In this document: positions 20,093 to 28,001 of the stretch, piece by piece
Layout: every line of letters begins with the position of its first letter
How positions within the stretch are numbered: position 1 is the stretch's first letter
Assembly: GCA_034003955.1 (NCBI GenBank)
Contig: JAVEXO010000005.1
Span: forward strand, 18,669-82,668
Direction of reading: 5' to 3'
Source of the DNA: SZUA-370 sp034003955
Lineage (GTDB): Bacteria; Spirochaetota; Spirochaetia; Treponematales; UBA12059
DNA length: 64,000 nt
Notes under the pieces: generated by a model
What the model was told of the DNA's origin: nothing
What the model saw: the letters and a program-made list of their open reading frames with translations, nothing else
Database searches by the model: none
Translations under genes and position numbers: made by a program

Positions 20093-20515
20093 ATGCTGCA
20101 ACCTAAGAGAGTTAAGCACCGCAAGGTGCAGCGTGGGCGAACGAAGGGAAACGCTACCTCCGGTAACGAAGTATCGTTTGGCGAGTTCGGCCTCGTGTGC
20201 CAGGAGCCGATGTGGATAACCAATCGTCAGCTTGAAGCGGCACGTGTCGCCCTTAATAGGTCGATAAAGCGTGGCGGCAAACTGTGGATACGGATTTTCC
20301 CGGATAAGCCGTTTTGCAAGAAGCCGTTAGAAGTACGCATGGGAAAAGGTAAGGGTGGACCCGAGTACTGGGTCGCCGTAGTAAGGCCCGGAACCGTCAT
20401 GTTCGAGCTTGCGGGTGTTCCCCGTGATACAGCCGCCGAGGCAATGCGTCTTGCCGGTAGCAAGCTGCCGATTAAGACGAAGTTCGTCGTCCGCGCCGAC
20501 ATGGAGATGGAGTAA
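20093..20515 (+). CDS. rplP: 50S ribosomal protein L16
   Basis: 140-residue L16 near the A-site tRNA. Seen: MLQPKRVKHRKVQRGR, the EFGLVCQEPMWITNRQLEAAR region, and RMGKGKGGPEYWVAVVRPG with the arginine loop, then AAEAMRLAGSKLPIKTKF. Three bases separate it from rpsC, and four bases lie before rpmC. Confidence 0.97.
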   Translation: MLQPKRVKHRKVQRGRTKGNATSGNEVSFGEFGLVCQEPMWITNRQLEAARVALNRSIKRGGKLWIRIFPDKPFCKKPLEVRMGKGKGGPEYWVAVVRPGTVMFELAGVPRDTAAEAMRLAGSKLPIKTKFVVRADMEME

Positions 20516-20519
20516 GCGC

Positions 20520-20732
20520 ATGAAGAACTCGTTCAAGGAGCTTAAGCTCGAGGAACTCGTGGCCAAGCGTGAGGAGCTCAGGAAGAAGTACTTCGACCTG
20601 CGTTTCCAGATGGTCATCGGCCATGTCGACAATCCGTTGCAGAAGCGCACGATGCGCAGGCAAATCGCCAGGCTTAATATGCTTATAGGCGATCGCCAGC
20701 GTGTGGCTGGCAACGGCGCCGTCAAGGCCTAA
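20520..20732 (+). CDS. rpmC: 50S ribosomal protein L29
   Basis: 70-residue helical L29 near the tunnel exit. The ATG at 20520 gives MKNSFKELKLEELVAKREEL, the family start; a longer frame from 20409 overlaps rplP and is not used. Seen: KKYFDLRFQ, QKRTMRRQIARLNML. Its stop overlaps the region just before rpsQ. Confidence 0.96.
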   Translation: MKNSFKELKLEELVAKREELRKKYFDLRFQMVIGHVDNPLQKRTMRRQIARLNMLIGDRQRVAGNGAVKA

Positions 20733-20746
20733 TGGAGGGCGGGAGT

Positions 20747-21010
20747 ATGGAATCTACTATCAGGAAAGAAAAGCAGGTCCTGCAGGGCATCGTAGTAAGC
20801 GACAAGATGGACAAGACCATAGTCGTCGAAATAATGATGAGAAAACTGCATCCGCTCTATAAGAAGTACTTAACAAGAAGCAAGAAGGTTAAGGCCCACG
20901 ACGAAAAGAATGAAGCAAAGACGGGTGATACCGTCCGAGTCGTGGATAGCAGGCCCTTATCGCGCGATAAGCGCTGGCGCCTGGCCGAAATCGTCGAGCG
21001 CGCGAAGTAA
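20747..21010 (+). CDS. rpsQ: 30S ribosomal protein S17
   Basis: 87-residue OB-fold S17. Seen: LQGIVVSDKMDKTIVV, the HPLYKKYLTRSKKVKAHDE segment, GDTVRVVDSRPLSRDKRW. The ATG at 20747 with ggaggg eight bases upstream fits the family length; an in-frame ATG at 20732 overlapping the rpmC stop would add five residues. Confidence 0.96.
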   Translation: MESTIRKEKQVLQGIVVSDKMDKTIVVEIMMRKLHPLYKKYLTRSKKVKAHDEKNEAKTGDTVRVVDSRPLSRDKRWRLAEIVERAK

Positions 21011-21028
21011 TAGTCGGAGAGGACCGGT

Positions 21029-21397
21029 ATGGTACAGGTTGAATCCAAGCTTAACGTCGCGGATAATTCAGGAGCCAAGACGGTGCAATGCATCAAGGTT
21101 CTGGGTGGATCCAAGCGTCGTTACGCCTACGTCGGGGATATTATTGTAGTGGCTGTCAAGGCGGCTCTACCTAATTCCGCCATAAAGAAGGGAACCGTAG
21201 AGAAGGCCGTTGTCGTGCGTGTACACAAAGAGTACCGCAGACCCGATGGCACGTACATACGGTTCGACGACAACGCCTGCGTCATCATTGACGCGAACAA
21301 GAACCCGAAGGGTAAGCGTATCTTCGGTCCCGTTGCGAGAGAACTTCGCGACAAGGACTACATGAAGATAGTATCGCTTGCCCCCGAGGTCCTCTAA
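21029..21397 (+). CDS. rplN: 50S ribosomal protein L14
   Basis: 122-residue L14, at the subunit interface and site of RsfS binding. Seen: MVQVESKLNVADNSGAK, CIKVLGGS, GTVEKAVVVR, DDNACVIID and the GPVARELRDKDYMKIVSLAPEVL end. First gene of the spc section. Confidence 0.98.
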   Translation: MVQVESKLNVADNSGAKTVQCIKVLGGSKRRYAYVGDIIVVAVKAALPNSAIKKGTVEKAVVVRVHKEYRRPDGTYIRFDDNACVIIDANKNPKGKRIFGPVARELRDKDYMKIVSLAPEVL

Positions 21398-21407
21398 GGA
21401 GCGGGCG

Positions 21408-21731
21408 ATGACTGACACAATAGTGAAGACAAAGTTAAAGAAGGACGATCTTGTGCGTGTCATCTCCGGTAGGGAGAAGGGCAAGCAGGGTAAGATAGTC
21501 AAGATTGATCGTGAAAAGGGTCGTGCAATCGTTCAAGGCGTCAACATGGTAAAGAAGACCATGAAGAAGAAGTCTCAGAACGAACGGGGTGGCATCATCG
21601 ATGTAGAGGCGCCCGTGCGTCTGTGTAACATGATGATCATCTGCAAGAAGTGCGGACCTACACGAATCGGCTACAAGATCGACGGTGACGCCAAGAAGCG
21701 CGTCTGCCGCAAGTGCGGGGAGGCGCTCTGA
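21408..21731 (+). CDS. rplX: 50S ribosomal protein L24
   Basis: 107-residue L24, assembly initiator. Seen: KOW motif (DDLVRVISGREKGKQGKIV) and a C-terminal zinc-ribbon-like set of two CxxC pairs (CKKCG...CRKCG). The ATG at 21408 follows aaggagcggg; an earlier in-frame ATG at 21378 lies inside rplN and is rejected. Its TGA shares a base with the rplE ATG. Confidence 0.96.
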   Translation: MTDTIVKTKLKKDDLVRVISGREKGKQGKIVKIDREKGRAIVQGVNMVKKTMKKKSQNERGGIIDVEAPVRLCNMMIICKKCGPTRIGYKIDGDAKKRVCRKCGEAL

Positions 21732-22297
21732 TGGCTTCAAAGCAGAAGGAAGTGAACCTTCCGAGGCTTAGGAAGATCTATGCCGAGAAGGTTGCGCCTG
21801 AACTCAAGAGTGAGTTCGGTTACGAATCGGTTATGCAGATCCCCAAGATCGTCAAGGTAGTCGTTTCTATGGGAGTCGGTGAGGCCAAGGAGAACAAGAA
21901 GATCCTTGACGCTGCCGTACAGGATGTCGGCATCATTACCGGCCAGAAGGCGGTAAAGACGAAGTCCAGGAAGTCGATAGCCGTATTCAAGATCCGTGAG
22001 GGTCAGGAAATTGGTTGTCGTGTGACGCTTCGCGGAAGCCAGATGTGGGAATTCCTCGACAGGCTCTTGAACGTGGCATTACCGCGCGTTAAGGACTTTA
22101 GAGGTGTAAATCCTAATGCCTTTGACGGGCACGGAAATTATTCCATGGGTCTGACGGAGCAGATAATCTTCCCGGAGATCGACTACGACAAAATTGAGAA
22201 GGTGATGGGCATGAACGTGGCCATCGTAACGAGCGCCCGAACCGACAAGGAAGCAAAGAGCCTTCTTGCCAAAATGGGCATGCCGTTCAGGAAATAG
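21731..22297 (+). CDS. rplE: 50S ribosomal protein L5
   Basis: 188-residue L5 of the central protuberance, binding 5S rRNA. Seen: LRKIYAEKVAPELKSEFGY, PKIVKVVVSMGVGEAKEN, GQKAVKTKSRKSIAVFKIREG, and DFRGVNPNAFDGHGNYS. The start codon overlaps the rplX stop (tgatg) and has ggggagg upstream, implying translational coupling. Confidence 0.97.
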   Translation: MASKQKEVNLPRLRKIYAEKVAPELKSEFGYESVMQIPKIVKVVVSMGVGEAKENKKILDAAVQDVGIITGQKAVKTKSRKSIAVFKIREGQEIGCRVTLRGSQMWEFLDRLLNVALPRVKDFRGVNPNAFDGHGNYSMGLTEQIIFPEIDYDKIEKVMGMNVAIVTSARTDKEAKSLLAKMGMPFRK

Positions 22298-22309
22298 GAG
22301 AGGATTCTA

Positions 22310-22495
22310 ATGGCCAGGAAAGCTATGATACTGAAGGCGCTTAAGAAGCCGAAGTACATGACCAGGCACGTGAACCGTTGTAAGATCTGCGGACGAGCCC
22401 GGGGGTATCTCCGGAAGTTTGACATGTGCCGTATTTGCTTCCGGAAGCTCGCGAGCGAGGGTCTAATTCCGGGCGTAACCAAATCGAGCTGGTAG
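22310..22495 (+). CDS. rpsN: 30S ribosomal protein S14, zinc-binding type Z
   Basis: 61-residue S14 of the short zinc-containing form. Two Cys pairs are visible (CKICGR and CRICF), separated by the RGYLRKFDM segment, with RKLASEGLIPGVTKSSW at the end. The Cys-plus type needs zinc; no Cys-free paralogue lies in the window. Confidence 0.97.
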   Translation: MARKAMILKALKKPKYMTRHVNRCKICGRARGYLRKFDMCRICFRKLASEGLIPGVTKSSW

Positions 22496-22505
22496 GAGGA
22501 CTGGA

Positions 22506-22904
22506 ATGAGCGTTTCCGATCCCATCTCCGATATGCTGACTAAGGTCCGCAATGCGAGCATGGCTCGCCACGAGAAGGTAGATATCCCGACCTCGCGTCT
22601 AAAGCTCGAGATCGTAAAGATTCTCAAGACCGAGGGCTTCATCAAGAACTTCAAGAAGCTTGCACAGGAAGGCCAGAATTTTATTCGAATCTTCCTCAAG
22701 TACGACGAGGAGAATGAACCCATTCTTCACGGCATCGAGAAGGTTTCGAAACCTGGCCGAAGAGTTTACACCGGTTATAAGGGCCTGCCGAGAGTTCATA
22801 ACGGCTATGGCACACTTATTGTCTCGACCTCAGAGGGCGTGACCACCGGCAAGAAGGCCACCGAGAAAAAGGTCGGCGGCGAACTCATCTGCACCGTTTG
22901 GTAA
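22506..22904 (+). CDS. rpsH: 30S ribosomal protein S8
   Basis: 132-residue S8, which binds the central domain of 16S rRNA and in E. coli represses the spc operon. Seen: DPISDMLTKVRNA, SRLKLEIVKILKTEGFIK, and the C-terminal GYGTLIVSTSEGVTT. Ten bases after rpsN and 15 before rplF. Confidence 0.97.
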   Translation: MSVSDPISDMLTKVRNASMARHEKVDIPTSRLKLEIVKILKTEGFIKNFKKLAQEGQNFIRIFLKYDEENEPILHGIEKVSKPGRRVYTGYKGLPRVHNGYGTLIVSTSEGVTTGKKATEKKVGGELICTVW

Positions 22905-22919
22905 TAGAGGGGAACCGCC

Positions 22920-23465
22920 ATGTCGAGGATAGGCTATAAGCCGATAATGGTACCTAAGGGCGTGAAGATCGCCGTACAGGGAAGCAAGGTAAATGTGGAA
23001 GGCCCGAAGGGCAAGCTCTCAGAAGAGCTGGCCACGTCACTCGTCACCGTCGCCGTTAAGGGCGAAGAGGTCATTGTTGACCGTGCCAATGACGAGAAAC
23101 AGACGAAGGCCTTCCATGGCCTGTACCGCAATCTGATCAATAATATGGTAATCGGCGTCACAGAGGGTTACAAGAAGACCCTCATAATAAACGGCGTCGG
23201 CTTCAAGGCTGAGGTTCAGGGCAAGCTCCTTATTCTCAGTCTCGGATATTCTAGCGATGTGTATGTCGGCATTACCGAAGGTATTGCCATAGCCATTGAA
23301 GGCAACAATCAGAAGATCGTTGTCTCTGGTATAGACAAACAGCTCGTAGGACAGTTTGCCAGCGAGATTCGCAGGCTACGTAAACCTGAGCCATATAAGG
23401 GCAAGGGCGTTCGTTACGAGACTGAGACCATCCGCAAGAAGGTCGGCAAGACCGGCGTGAAGTAA
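22920..23465 (+). CDS. rplF: 50S ribosomal protein L6
   Basis: 181-residue L6 made of two similar domains near the factor-binding site. Seen: MSRIGYKPI, VNVEGPKGKLSEEL, HGLYRNLINNMVIGVTEGYKKTL, and the family C-terminal signature PEPYKGKGVRYETE followed by VRKKxGK-like basic residues. Confidence 0.97.
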   Translation: MSRIGYKPIMVPKGVKIAVQGSKVNVEGPKGKLSEELATSLVTVAVKGEEVIVDRANDEKQTKAFHGLYRNLINNMVIGVTEGYKKTLIINGVGFKAEVQGKLLILSLGYSSDVYVGITEGIAIAIEGNNQKIVVSGIDKQLVGQFASEIRRLRKPEPYKGKGVRYETETIRKKVGKTGVK

Positions 23466-23474
23466 GGGACGGCC

Positions 23475-23840
23475 ATGAGCACGAAAGAACTTTCTGAGAA
23501 GATCAGACGACGTGATGCCCGTAGGACACACGTTCGCAAGACGATAAGCGGAACCGCCGAGCGCCCGAGGCTGACGGTTTTCAAATCCAACAAGTATCTC
23601 TACGTTCAGGCCATAGACGACAAAGCGGGCGTAACGCTCGCCGCCGCCAGCACCCTGGAAGAGGCACTCAAGGGTGGCAGACCGACCGTTGAAAACGGTG
23701 GAAAGCTGGGCGAGCTCATAGGAGCCCGGCTTGCTGAGAAGAAGATAGGCGTCGTTATCTTTGATAGAAACGGCTACCATTATCACGGCGTCGTCAAGGC
23801 CATCGCCGACGGTACCCGCAAGGCCGGGATCAAATTCTAG
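23475..23840 (+). CDS. rplR: 50S ribosomal protein L18
   Basis: 121-residue L18, a 5S rRNA-binding protein. Seen: basic N-terminus RRRDARRTHVRKTISGTAERPRL-like region, FKSNKYLYVQAIDD, TLAAAST, and FDRNGYHYHGVVKAIADGTRKAGIKF. Nine bases separate it from both neighbours. Confidence 0.97.
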   Translation: MSTKELSEKIRRRDARRTHVRKTISGTAERPRLTVFKSNKYLYVQAIDDKAGVTLAAASTLEEALKGGRPTVENGGKLGELIGARLAEKKIGVVIFDRNGYHYHGVVKAIADGTRKAGIKF

Positions 23841-23849
23841 GGGGAACGC

Positions 23850-24359
23850 GTGGTTAGGAGAGACAGGGACGACAGGTCCCGCGATATCTACGTCGAGAAG
23901 CTCGTCAAGCTGAACCGCACGGCAAAGGTCGTAAAAGGCGGTCGCCGTTTTTCGTTCTCGGCCCTGACCGTCGTGGGTGACCGTAGCGGAAATGTTGGGT
24001 ATGGTTTCGGCAAGGCGAATGACGTCACCGAGGCGATACGAAAGAGCATCGACAAGGCCAAGAGGAGCATGGTTAAGCTGCCGGTAAAGAACGGCACCAT
24101 ACCTCATGACATAATTGGTGAATACAAGTCTTCCAGGGTTATTTTGAAGCCCGCCTGCCCAGGTTCCGGCATAATAGCCGGTGGTGCGGTTCGCTCCATC
24201 ATGGAAGCCGGTGGTATCATCGACATCCAGGCTAAGAGCATTGGAAGTCGTACATCGGTAAACGTCATTCGTGCCACCTTCAACGGCCTCGAGAAAATTC
24301 TCGATGCTCGCGTCATAGCCCATAACAGGGGTAAGGCGCTTAAGGACATGTGGGGTTAA
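23850..24359 (+). CDS. rpsE: 30S ribosomal protein S5
   Basis: 169-residue S5, involved in decoding accuracy and mRNA unwinding; GTG start after ctagggggaac. Seen: EKLVKLNRTAKVVKGGRRFSF, GNVGYGFGKANDV, the RVILKPACPGSGIIAGGAVR loop and GSRTSVNVIRATFNGL. Family-typical length. Confidence 0.97.
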   Translation: MVRRDRDDRSRDIYVEKLVKLNRTAKVVKGGRRFSFSALTVVGDRSGNVGYGFGKANDVTEAIRKSIDKAKRSMVKLPVKNGTIPHDIIGEYKSSRVILKPACPGSGIIAGGAVRSIMEAGGIIDIQAKSIGSRTSVNVIRATFNGLEKILDARVIAHNRGKALKDMWG

Positions 24360-24361
24360 TC

Positions 24362-24568
24362 ATGGCTGAAATGATAGAGATTAAGCTCGTCAAGAGTCTC
24401 ATCGGGCACAAGCCAGAGCAGCGTGCCACGGTGCGTTCGCTTGGGCTGCGCAAGATTAGCTCTTGCGTGATCCAGGAGGCCACGCCTTCAATATTGGGAA
24501 TGGTACACGCGGTTAAACACCTCGTGGAAGTCAGGCCCTATACCCCGGGCCAGGAGCAGAAGAAATGA
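24362..24568 (+). CDS. rpmD: 50S ribosomal protein L30
   Basis: 68-residue L30. Seen: IEIKLVKSLIGHKPEQRATVRSLGLRKI and a valine-rich C-terminus (HAVKHLVEVRP). I chose ATG 24362, two bases after the rpsE stop; an in-frame ATG at 24371 is possible. The last codons overlap the rplO start (atga). Confidence 0.95.
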   Translation: MAEMIEIKLVKSLIGHKPEQRATVRSLGLRKISSCVIQEATPSILGMVHAVKHLVEVRPYTPGQEQKK

Positions 24569-25011
24569 GTGATTTCAATCTACATCCGCCCGTAGGTGCT
24601 ACGCACCGTAAGAAGATAGTCGGTCGCGGAACAGGTTCTGGACTGGGCACTACTTCCGGTAAAGGAAACAAGGGTCAGCAGGCCCGTTCCGGCGGTAAGA
24701 CGTATCCGGGCTTTGAAGGCGGCCAGATGCCTCTGTATAGGCGACTGGCTCATAGGGGATTCAGTAACAAGAATTTCCGTATAGATTTCCAGATTGTTAA
24801 CCTTGGCGAAATCGAGAATCGCTTTGAAGCGGGCGAGATAGTCGATGGTGTGTCTCTGGCTATCAAGGGCCTGGTCCGCAAGGCGGAGAAACCAGTAAAG
24901 ATTCTCGGCAATGGTGCGCTGACTAAGGCGCTTTCCTTCGTCGTGGATAAGGTGTCCACCTCCGCCAAGGCTAAGATCGAAGCAGCCGGCGGTAAGGTTG
25001 AGACGCCCTGA
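24565..25011 (+). CDS. rplO: 50S ribosomal protein L15
   Basis: 148-residue L15. Seen: Gly-rich N-terminal half (RKKIVGRGTGSGLGTTSGKGNKGQQAR), FEGGQMPLYRRLAHRGF, and the C-terminal KAEKPVKILGNGALTKAL region. Start overlaps the rpmD stop by four bases. Confidence 0.97.
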   Translation: MSDFNLHPPVGATHRKKIVGRGTGSGLGTTSGKGNKGQQARSGGKTYPGFEGGQMPLYRRLAHRGFSNKNFRIDFQIVNLGEIENRFEAGEIVDGVSLAIKGLVRKAEKPVKILGNGALTKALSFVVDKVSTSAKAKIEAAGGKVETP

Positions 25012-25047
25012 ACCGGGCTATGACGACAAGAAAGAAGGTAGCGATCT

Positions 25048-26376
25048 ATGGCAGGTAACGCATTAACAGATGTGTTCCGGATAAAAGAACTGCGGGAACG
25101 CATTCTCTATACGATCACCTGGCTCGTCGTGTTCAGGATTGGGGCATATCTGCCCATTCCTGGCATCAATGCCGGCGCGCTCAAGGATTATTTTGCCCAG
25201 GCTAGTTCTCAGGGTGGTATCACGGATTACCTTGATTTCTTTGCAGGTGGTGCGTTTAAGAATTTCTCCGTCTTCATGCTTGGCGTCATGCCTTACATTT
25301 CGACGCAGATTATCATGCAGCTCCTACTGGTTGTCTTCCCTACACTGAAGAAGATGGCAGAGGAAGAGGGTGGCCGTAAGAAGATTGCCCTATACACCAG
25401 GCTCGGCGCCATTCTCGTGTCGATACTCCAGTCGTTCGCTCTCGTAGCGTACGCCAAGAATATCGCCAAGACTAACCCCGATGTGCTGATGATAAATCCT
25501 CAGGCGTATACGGCTCTTGCCATGGTTACGGTAACAACCGGTACCATGTTCCTTGTATGGATAGGCGAACAGATAACAAAGCGAGGCATCGGTAACGGTA
25601 TCTCCCTTATCATATTCTCTGGCATCGTCGCACGCTTGCCCAATGCCCTCTACGAGTTGATAGTCAAGATGATGTCCGGAGAGATAAACCCGGTGGTGGC
25701 TATCTTCGTCTTGTTACTCTTTGTTTCTGTCGTGGTGCTCGTCATCTTCGAGCAGCAGGGGCAAAGGAAAATTCCTGTAAACTACGCCAAGCGTGTCGTT
25801 GGTAGGAAGATGTACGGGGCTCAGAACACGTACATTCCATTCAAGATCAATCCTTCGGGAGTCATCCCGGTCATTTTCGCTTCCAGTCTTCTGACCTTTC
25901 CTTTACAGATAGCGCAGAGCCTGGGTGGCGGGGCCAAGTGGTTACGTGATTTTGCATACTTCCTAAGGCCGGAAGGCTGGTGGTATAATATTTTCTATGT
26001 CTTGTTTATCGTCTTCTTCGCCTACTTCTACACGCAGGTGTCGTTGAATCCGCAGGAGATAAGCAAGAATATCCGTGAAAATGGTGGATCCATCCCGGGC
26101 ATACGCTCGGAAAAGATGGAAGAGTATCTGTCCAAGATCCTTAACAGGATCGTGTTGCCAGGCGCCCTGTATCTAGCGATGATCGCCTTGATACCTACTA
26201 TCGTTCAAAGGATTTTCAATTTTCCTAGTCAGCTCGCCTACTTATTGGGTGGCACTTCGTTACTAATTTTGGTTGGAGTCGACTTGGACACTATGTCTCA
26301 GGTAGAGGCTCAGCTGAAGATGCATCACCACGACGGGCTCACCAAACGTGGTCATATTAAGTCGCGGAACCTGTAA
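25048..26376 (+). CDS. secY: Preprotein translocase channel subunit SecY
   Basis: 442-residue channel protein with ten predicted membrane helices. Seen: LRERILYTITWLVVFRIG.YLPIPG at helix 1, the plug and helix-2 region (FFAGGAFKNFSVFMLGVMPYIS), IGEQITKRGIGNGIS, the conserved RRIPVNYAKR-like loop (QRKIPVNYAKRVVGR) and NPQEISKNIRENGGSIPGIR. Located between rplO and rpmJ as usual; adk, map and infA are not present. Confidence 0.98.
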   Translation: MAGNALTDVFRIKELRERILYTITWLVVFRIGAYLPIPGINAGALKDYFAQASSQGGITDYLDFFAGGAFKNFSVFMLGVMPYISTQIIMQLLLVVFPTLKKMAEEEGGRKKIALYTRLGAILVSILQSFALVAYAKNIAKTNPDVLMINPQAYTALAMVTVTTGTMFLVWIGEQITKRGIGNGISLIIFSGIVARLPNALYELIVKMMSGEINPVVAIFVLLLFVSVVVLVIFEQQGQRKIPVNYAKRVVGRKMYGAQNTYIPFKINPSGVIPVIFASSLLTFPLQIAQSLGGGAKWLRDFAYFLRPEGWWYNIFYVLFIVFFAYFYTQVSLNPQEISKNIRENGGSIPGIRSEKMEEYLSKILNRIVLPGALYLAMIALIPTIVQRIFNFPSQLAYLLGGTSLLILVGVDLDTMSQVEAQLKMHHHDGLTKRGHIKSRNL

Positions 26377-26442
26377 CATGGTAGACGAGCGCGGCCTAGG
26401 CGTGGTACAAAACTTTTTCTGTACCTTACGGAGGAATCGACG

Positions 26443-26559
26443 ATGAAGGTTAGAACCAGCGTTAAACGCATATGCGATAAATGCAAGGTCATCAAGCGTA
26501 ATGGAATAGTCCGCATTATCTGCGAGAGCAATCCTAAGCACAAGCAGAAGCAGGGATGA
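26443..26559 (+). CDS. rpmJ: 50S ribosomal protein L36
   Basis: 38-residue zinc-binding L36, starting MKVRTSVKRICDKCKVIKR with ggaggaatcgacg upstream. The ligand set is Cys11, Cys14, Cys27 and His33. The 66 bases between secY and this gene contain ggtaca...tgtacc, a weak inverted repeat, but no infA. Confidence 0.97.
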   Translation: MKVRTSVKRICDKCKVIKRNGIVRIICESNPKHKQKQG

Positions 26560-26573
26560 GGAGGTAGGCCCCT

Positions 26574-26942
26574 ATGGCACGTATAGCGGGAGTAGACCTC
26601 CCCAACAAGCATGTAGATATAGCATTGACGTATATCTTTGGAATCGGCAGGACGAGTGCTAGCAAGATTTGCGAGACCGTCAAGATTGATCCAAACCGGA
26701 ATATCAATGATCTTTCAAACGAAGAGATCAATGAACTCAGGAAGGTCATAGAAACCGATTATAAAGTTGAAGGTCGTCTTCGCTCGGAGACCTCTCTCAA
26801 CATAAAAAGGCTCATGGATATCGGCTGTTATCGGGGCCTCAGGCACCGACGAGGCATGCCCGTACGAGGTCAGCGCACGCGAACAAACGCGCGCACGCGC
26901 AAGGGTAAGAAGAAGACCGTGGCCAACAAGAAAAAGGCCTAA
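26574..26942 (+). CDS. rpsM: 30S ribosomal protein S13
   Basis: 122-residue S13 of the 30S head, contacting P-site tRNA. Seen: MARIAGVDLPNKHVDIALTY, FGIGRTSASKI, and the basic tail HRRGMPVRGQRTRTNARTRKG. First ribosomal gene of the alpha section; the basic C-terminus ends in KKTVANKKKA. Confidence 0.98.
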   Translation: MARIAGVDLPNKHVDIALTYIFGIGRTSASKICETVKIDPNRNINDLSNEEINELRKVIETDYKVEGRLRSETSLNIKRLMDIGCYRGLRHRRGMPVRGQRTRTNARTRKGKKKTVANKKKA

Positions 26943-26957
26943 GGGAGGGTACGGTTC

Positions 26958-27338
26958 GTGGCTCAGACCAAGAAACGCAAAGAGAAGAAGAGTGTATATG
27001 AAGGCAACGTCTATATTCAGGCAACCTTCAACAATACCATCATTACCGTAACAGATCTTAACGGTAATGCTATATCGTGGGGATCCTCTGGTGGCCTCGG
27101 CTTCCGTGGCGCGAAGAAATCCACCCCCTTCGCCGCCCAGTCGGTCACAGAGCAGGCAGTATCGAAGGCGCTCAATGTAGGTCTTCGCGAGGTGCACGTG
27201 TACGTAAAGGGCCCAGGCGTTGGTCGTGAATCGGCTATTCGTCAGTTGGGTGCTCTGGGGCTCAAGATAAAGAGCATCAGTGACGTTACGCCCATTCCGC
27301 ACAACGGCTGCCGCCCCCCCAAAGCGCGCAGGATGTAA
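26958..27338 (+). CDS. rpsK: 30S ribosomal protein S11
   Basis: 126-residue S11 of the platform, GTG start after gggagggtacggtt. Seen: YIQATFNNTIITVTDLNGN, SWGSSGGLGFRGAKKSTPFAAQ, VYVKGPGVGRESAIRQL and TPIPHNGCRPPKARR. Intact and of usual length. Confidence 0.98.
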   Translation: MAQTKKRKEKKSVYEGNVYIQATFNNTIITVTDLNGNAISWGSSGGLGFRGAKKSTPFAAQSVTEQAVSKALNVGLREVHVYVKGPGVGRESAIRQLGALGLKIKSISDVTPIPHNGCRPPKARRM

Positions 27339-27356
27339 GGTAGGGGGAGAAAAAGA

Positions 27357-27992
27357 ATGGCACGTTACATTGGCCCTCGTTGCAGGCTTTGCCGCACCGA
27401 GAACAAAAGACTTTTCCTCAAGGGCGACAAGTGCAAGAGTGATAAATGCCCAGTCAACCGCAAGAGGATGCCGCCTGGAAAGGATCCTAAGACCAGGCAG
27501 AAGAAACAATCAGAATACGCCGTACAGCTCCGTGAGAAACAGAAGCTCAAGAGATCCTACGGCCTACTCGAGAAGCAGTTTAAACTGACATTCGAGAAGG
27601 CGCTCAGGATGCCAGGTAAGACCGGCGAGAATCTCTTTGCCCTGCTCGAACGAAGGCTAGATAGCGTCGTATACAGGCTTCGCTTTGCTACGAGCCGCTC
27701 TCAGGCTCGCCAGGTAGTGTTGCATGGTCATGTGCTTGTCAATGGCAAGCGTGTGAACGTTCCGTCCTACCAGGTAAAGCCAGGCGATTCTATCAACATC
27801 CATCAGTCGTACAAGACAAACAAAGTTCTTCTCGCCTCCATTACGGAACACGAGAAGAGCGGCGTCATGCCTTGGCTCTCGTTGGACGTGGACAAGCTGG
27901 AAGGCAAGTTCAACGTCATACCGCAGCGCCAGGATATTGTCGACATGGCCGATATACGCGAACAGCTCGTGGTAGAGCTCTATTCGAAGTAA
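27357..27992 (+). CDS. rpsD: 30S ribosomal protein S4 (zinc form)
   Basis: 211-residue S4, primary 16S rRNA binder. The N-terminal zinc set is visible (CRLCR near residue 9 and CKSDKCP near residue 26-31). Then the S4 RNA-binding domain: LERRLDSVVYRLRFATSRSQARQ with VLHGHVLVNGKRVN. C-terminal LVVELYSK. Directly upstream of rpoA. Confidence 0.97.
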   Translation: MARYIGPRCRLCRTENKRLFLKGDKCKSDKCPVNRKRMPPGKDPKTRQKKQSEYAVQLREKQKLKRSYGLLEKQFKLTFEKALRMPGKTGENLFALLERRLDSVVYRLRFATSRSQARQVVLHGHVLVNGKRVNVPSYQVKPGDSINIHQSYKTNKVLLASITEHEKSGVMPWLSLDVDKLEGKFNVIPQRQDIVDMADIREQLVVELYSK

Positions 27993-28001
27993 GGAGTGGA
28001 C

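Noticed and set aside
23376..24323. 315-codon open frame on the minus strand
   Set aside because: Antisense to rplF, rplR and rpsE; a by-product of codon bias in the ribosomal genes.
26715..27509. 264-codon open frame on the minus strand
   Set aside because: Antisense to rpsM, rpsK and rpsD, with no sign of translation.
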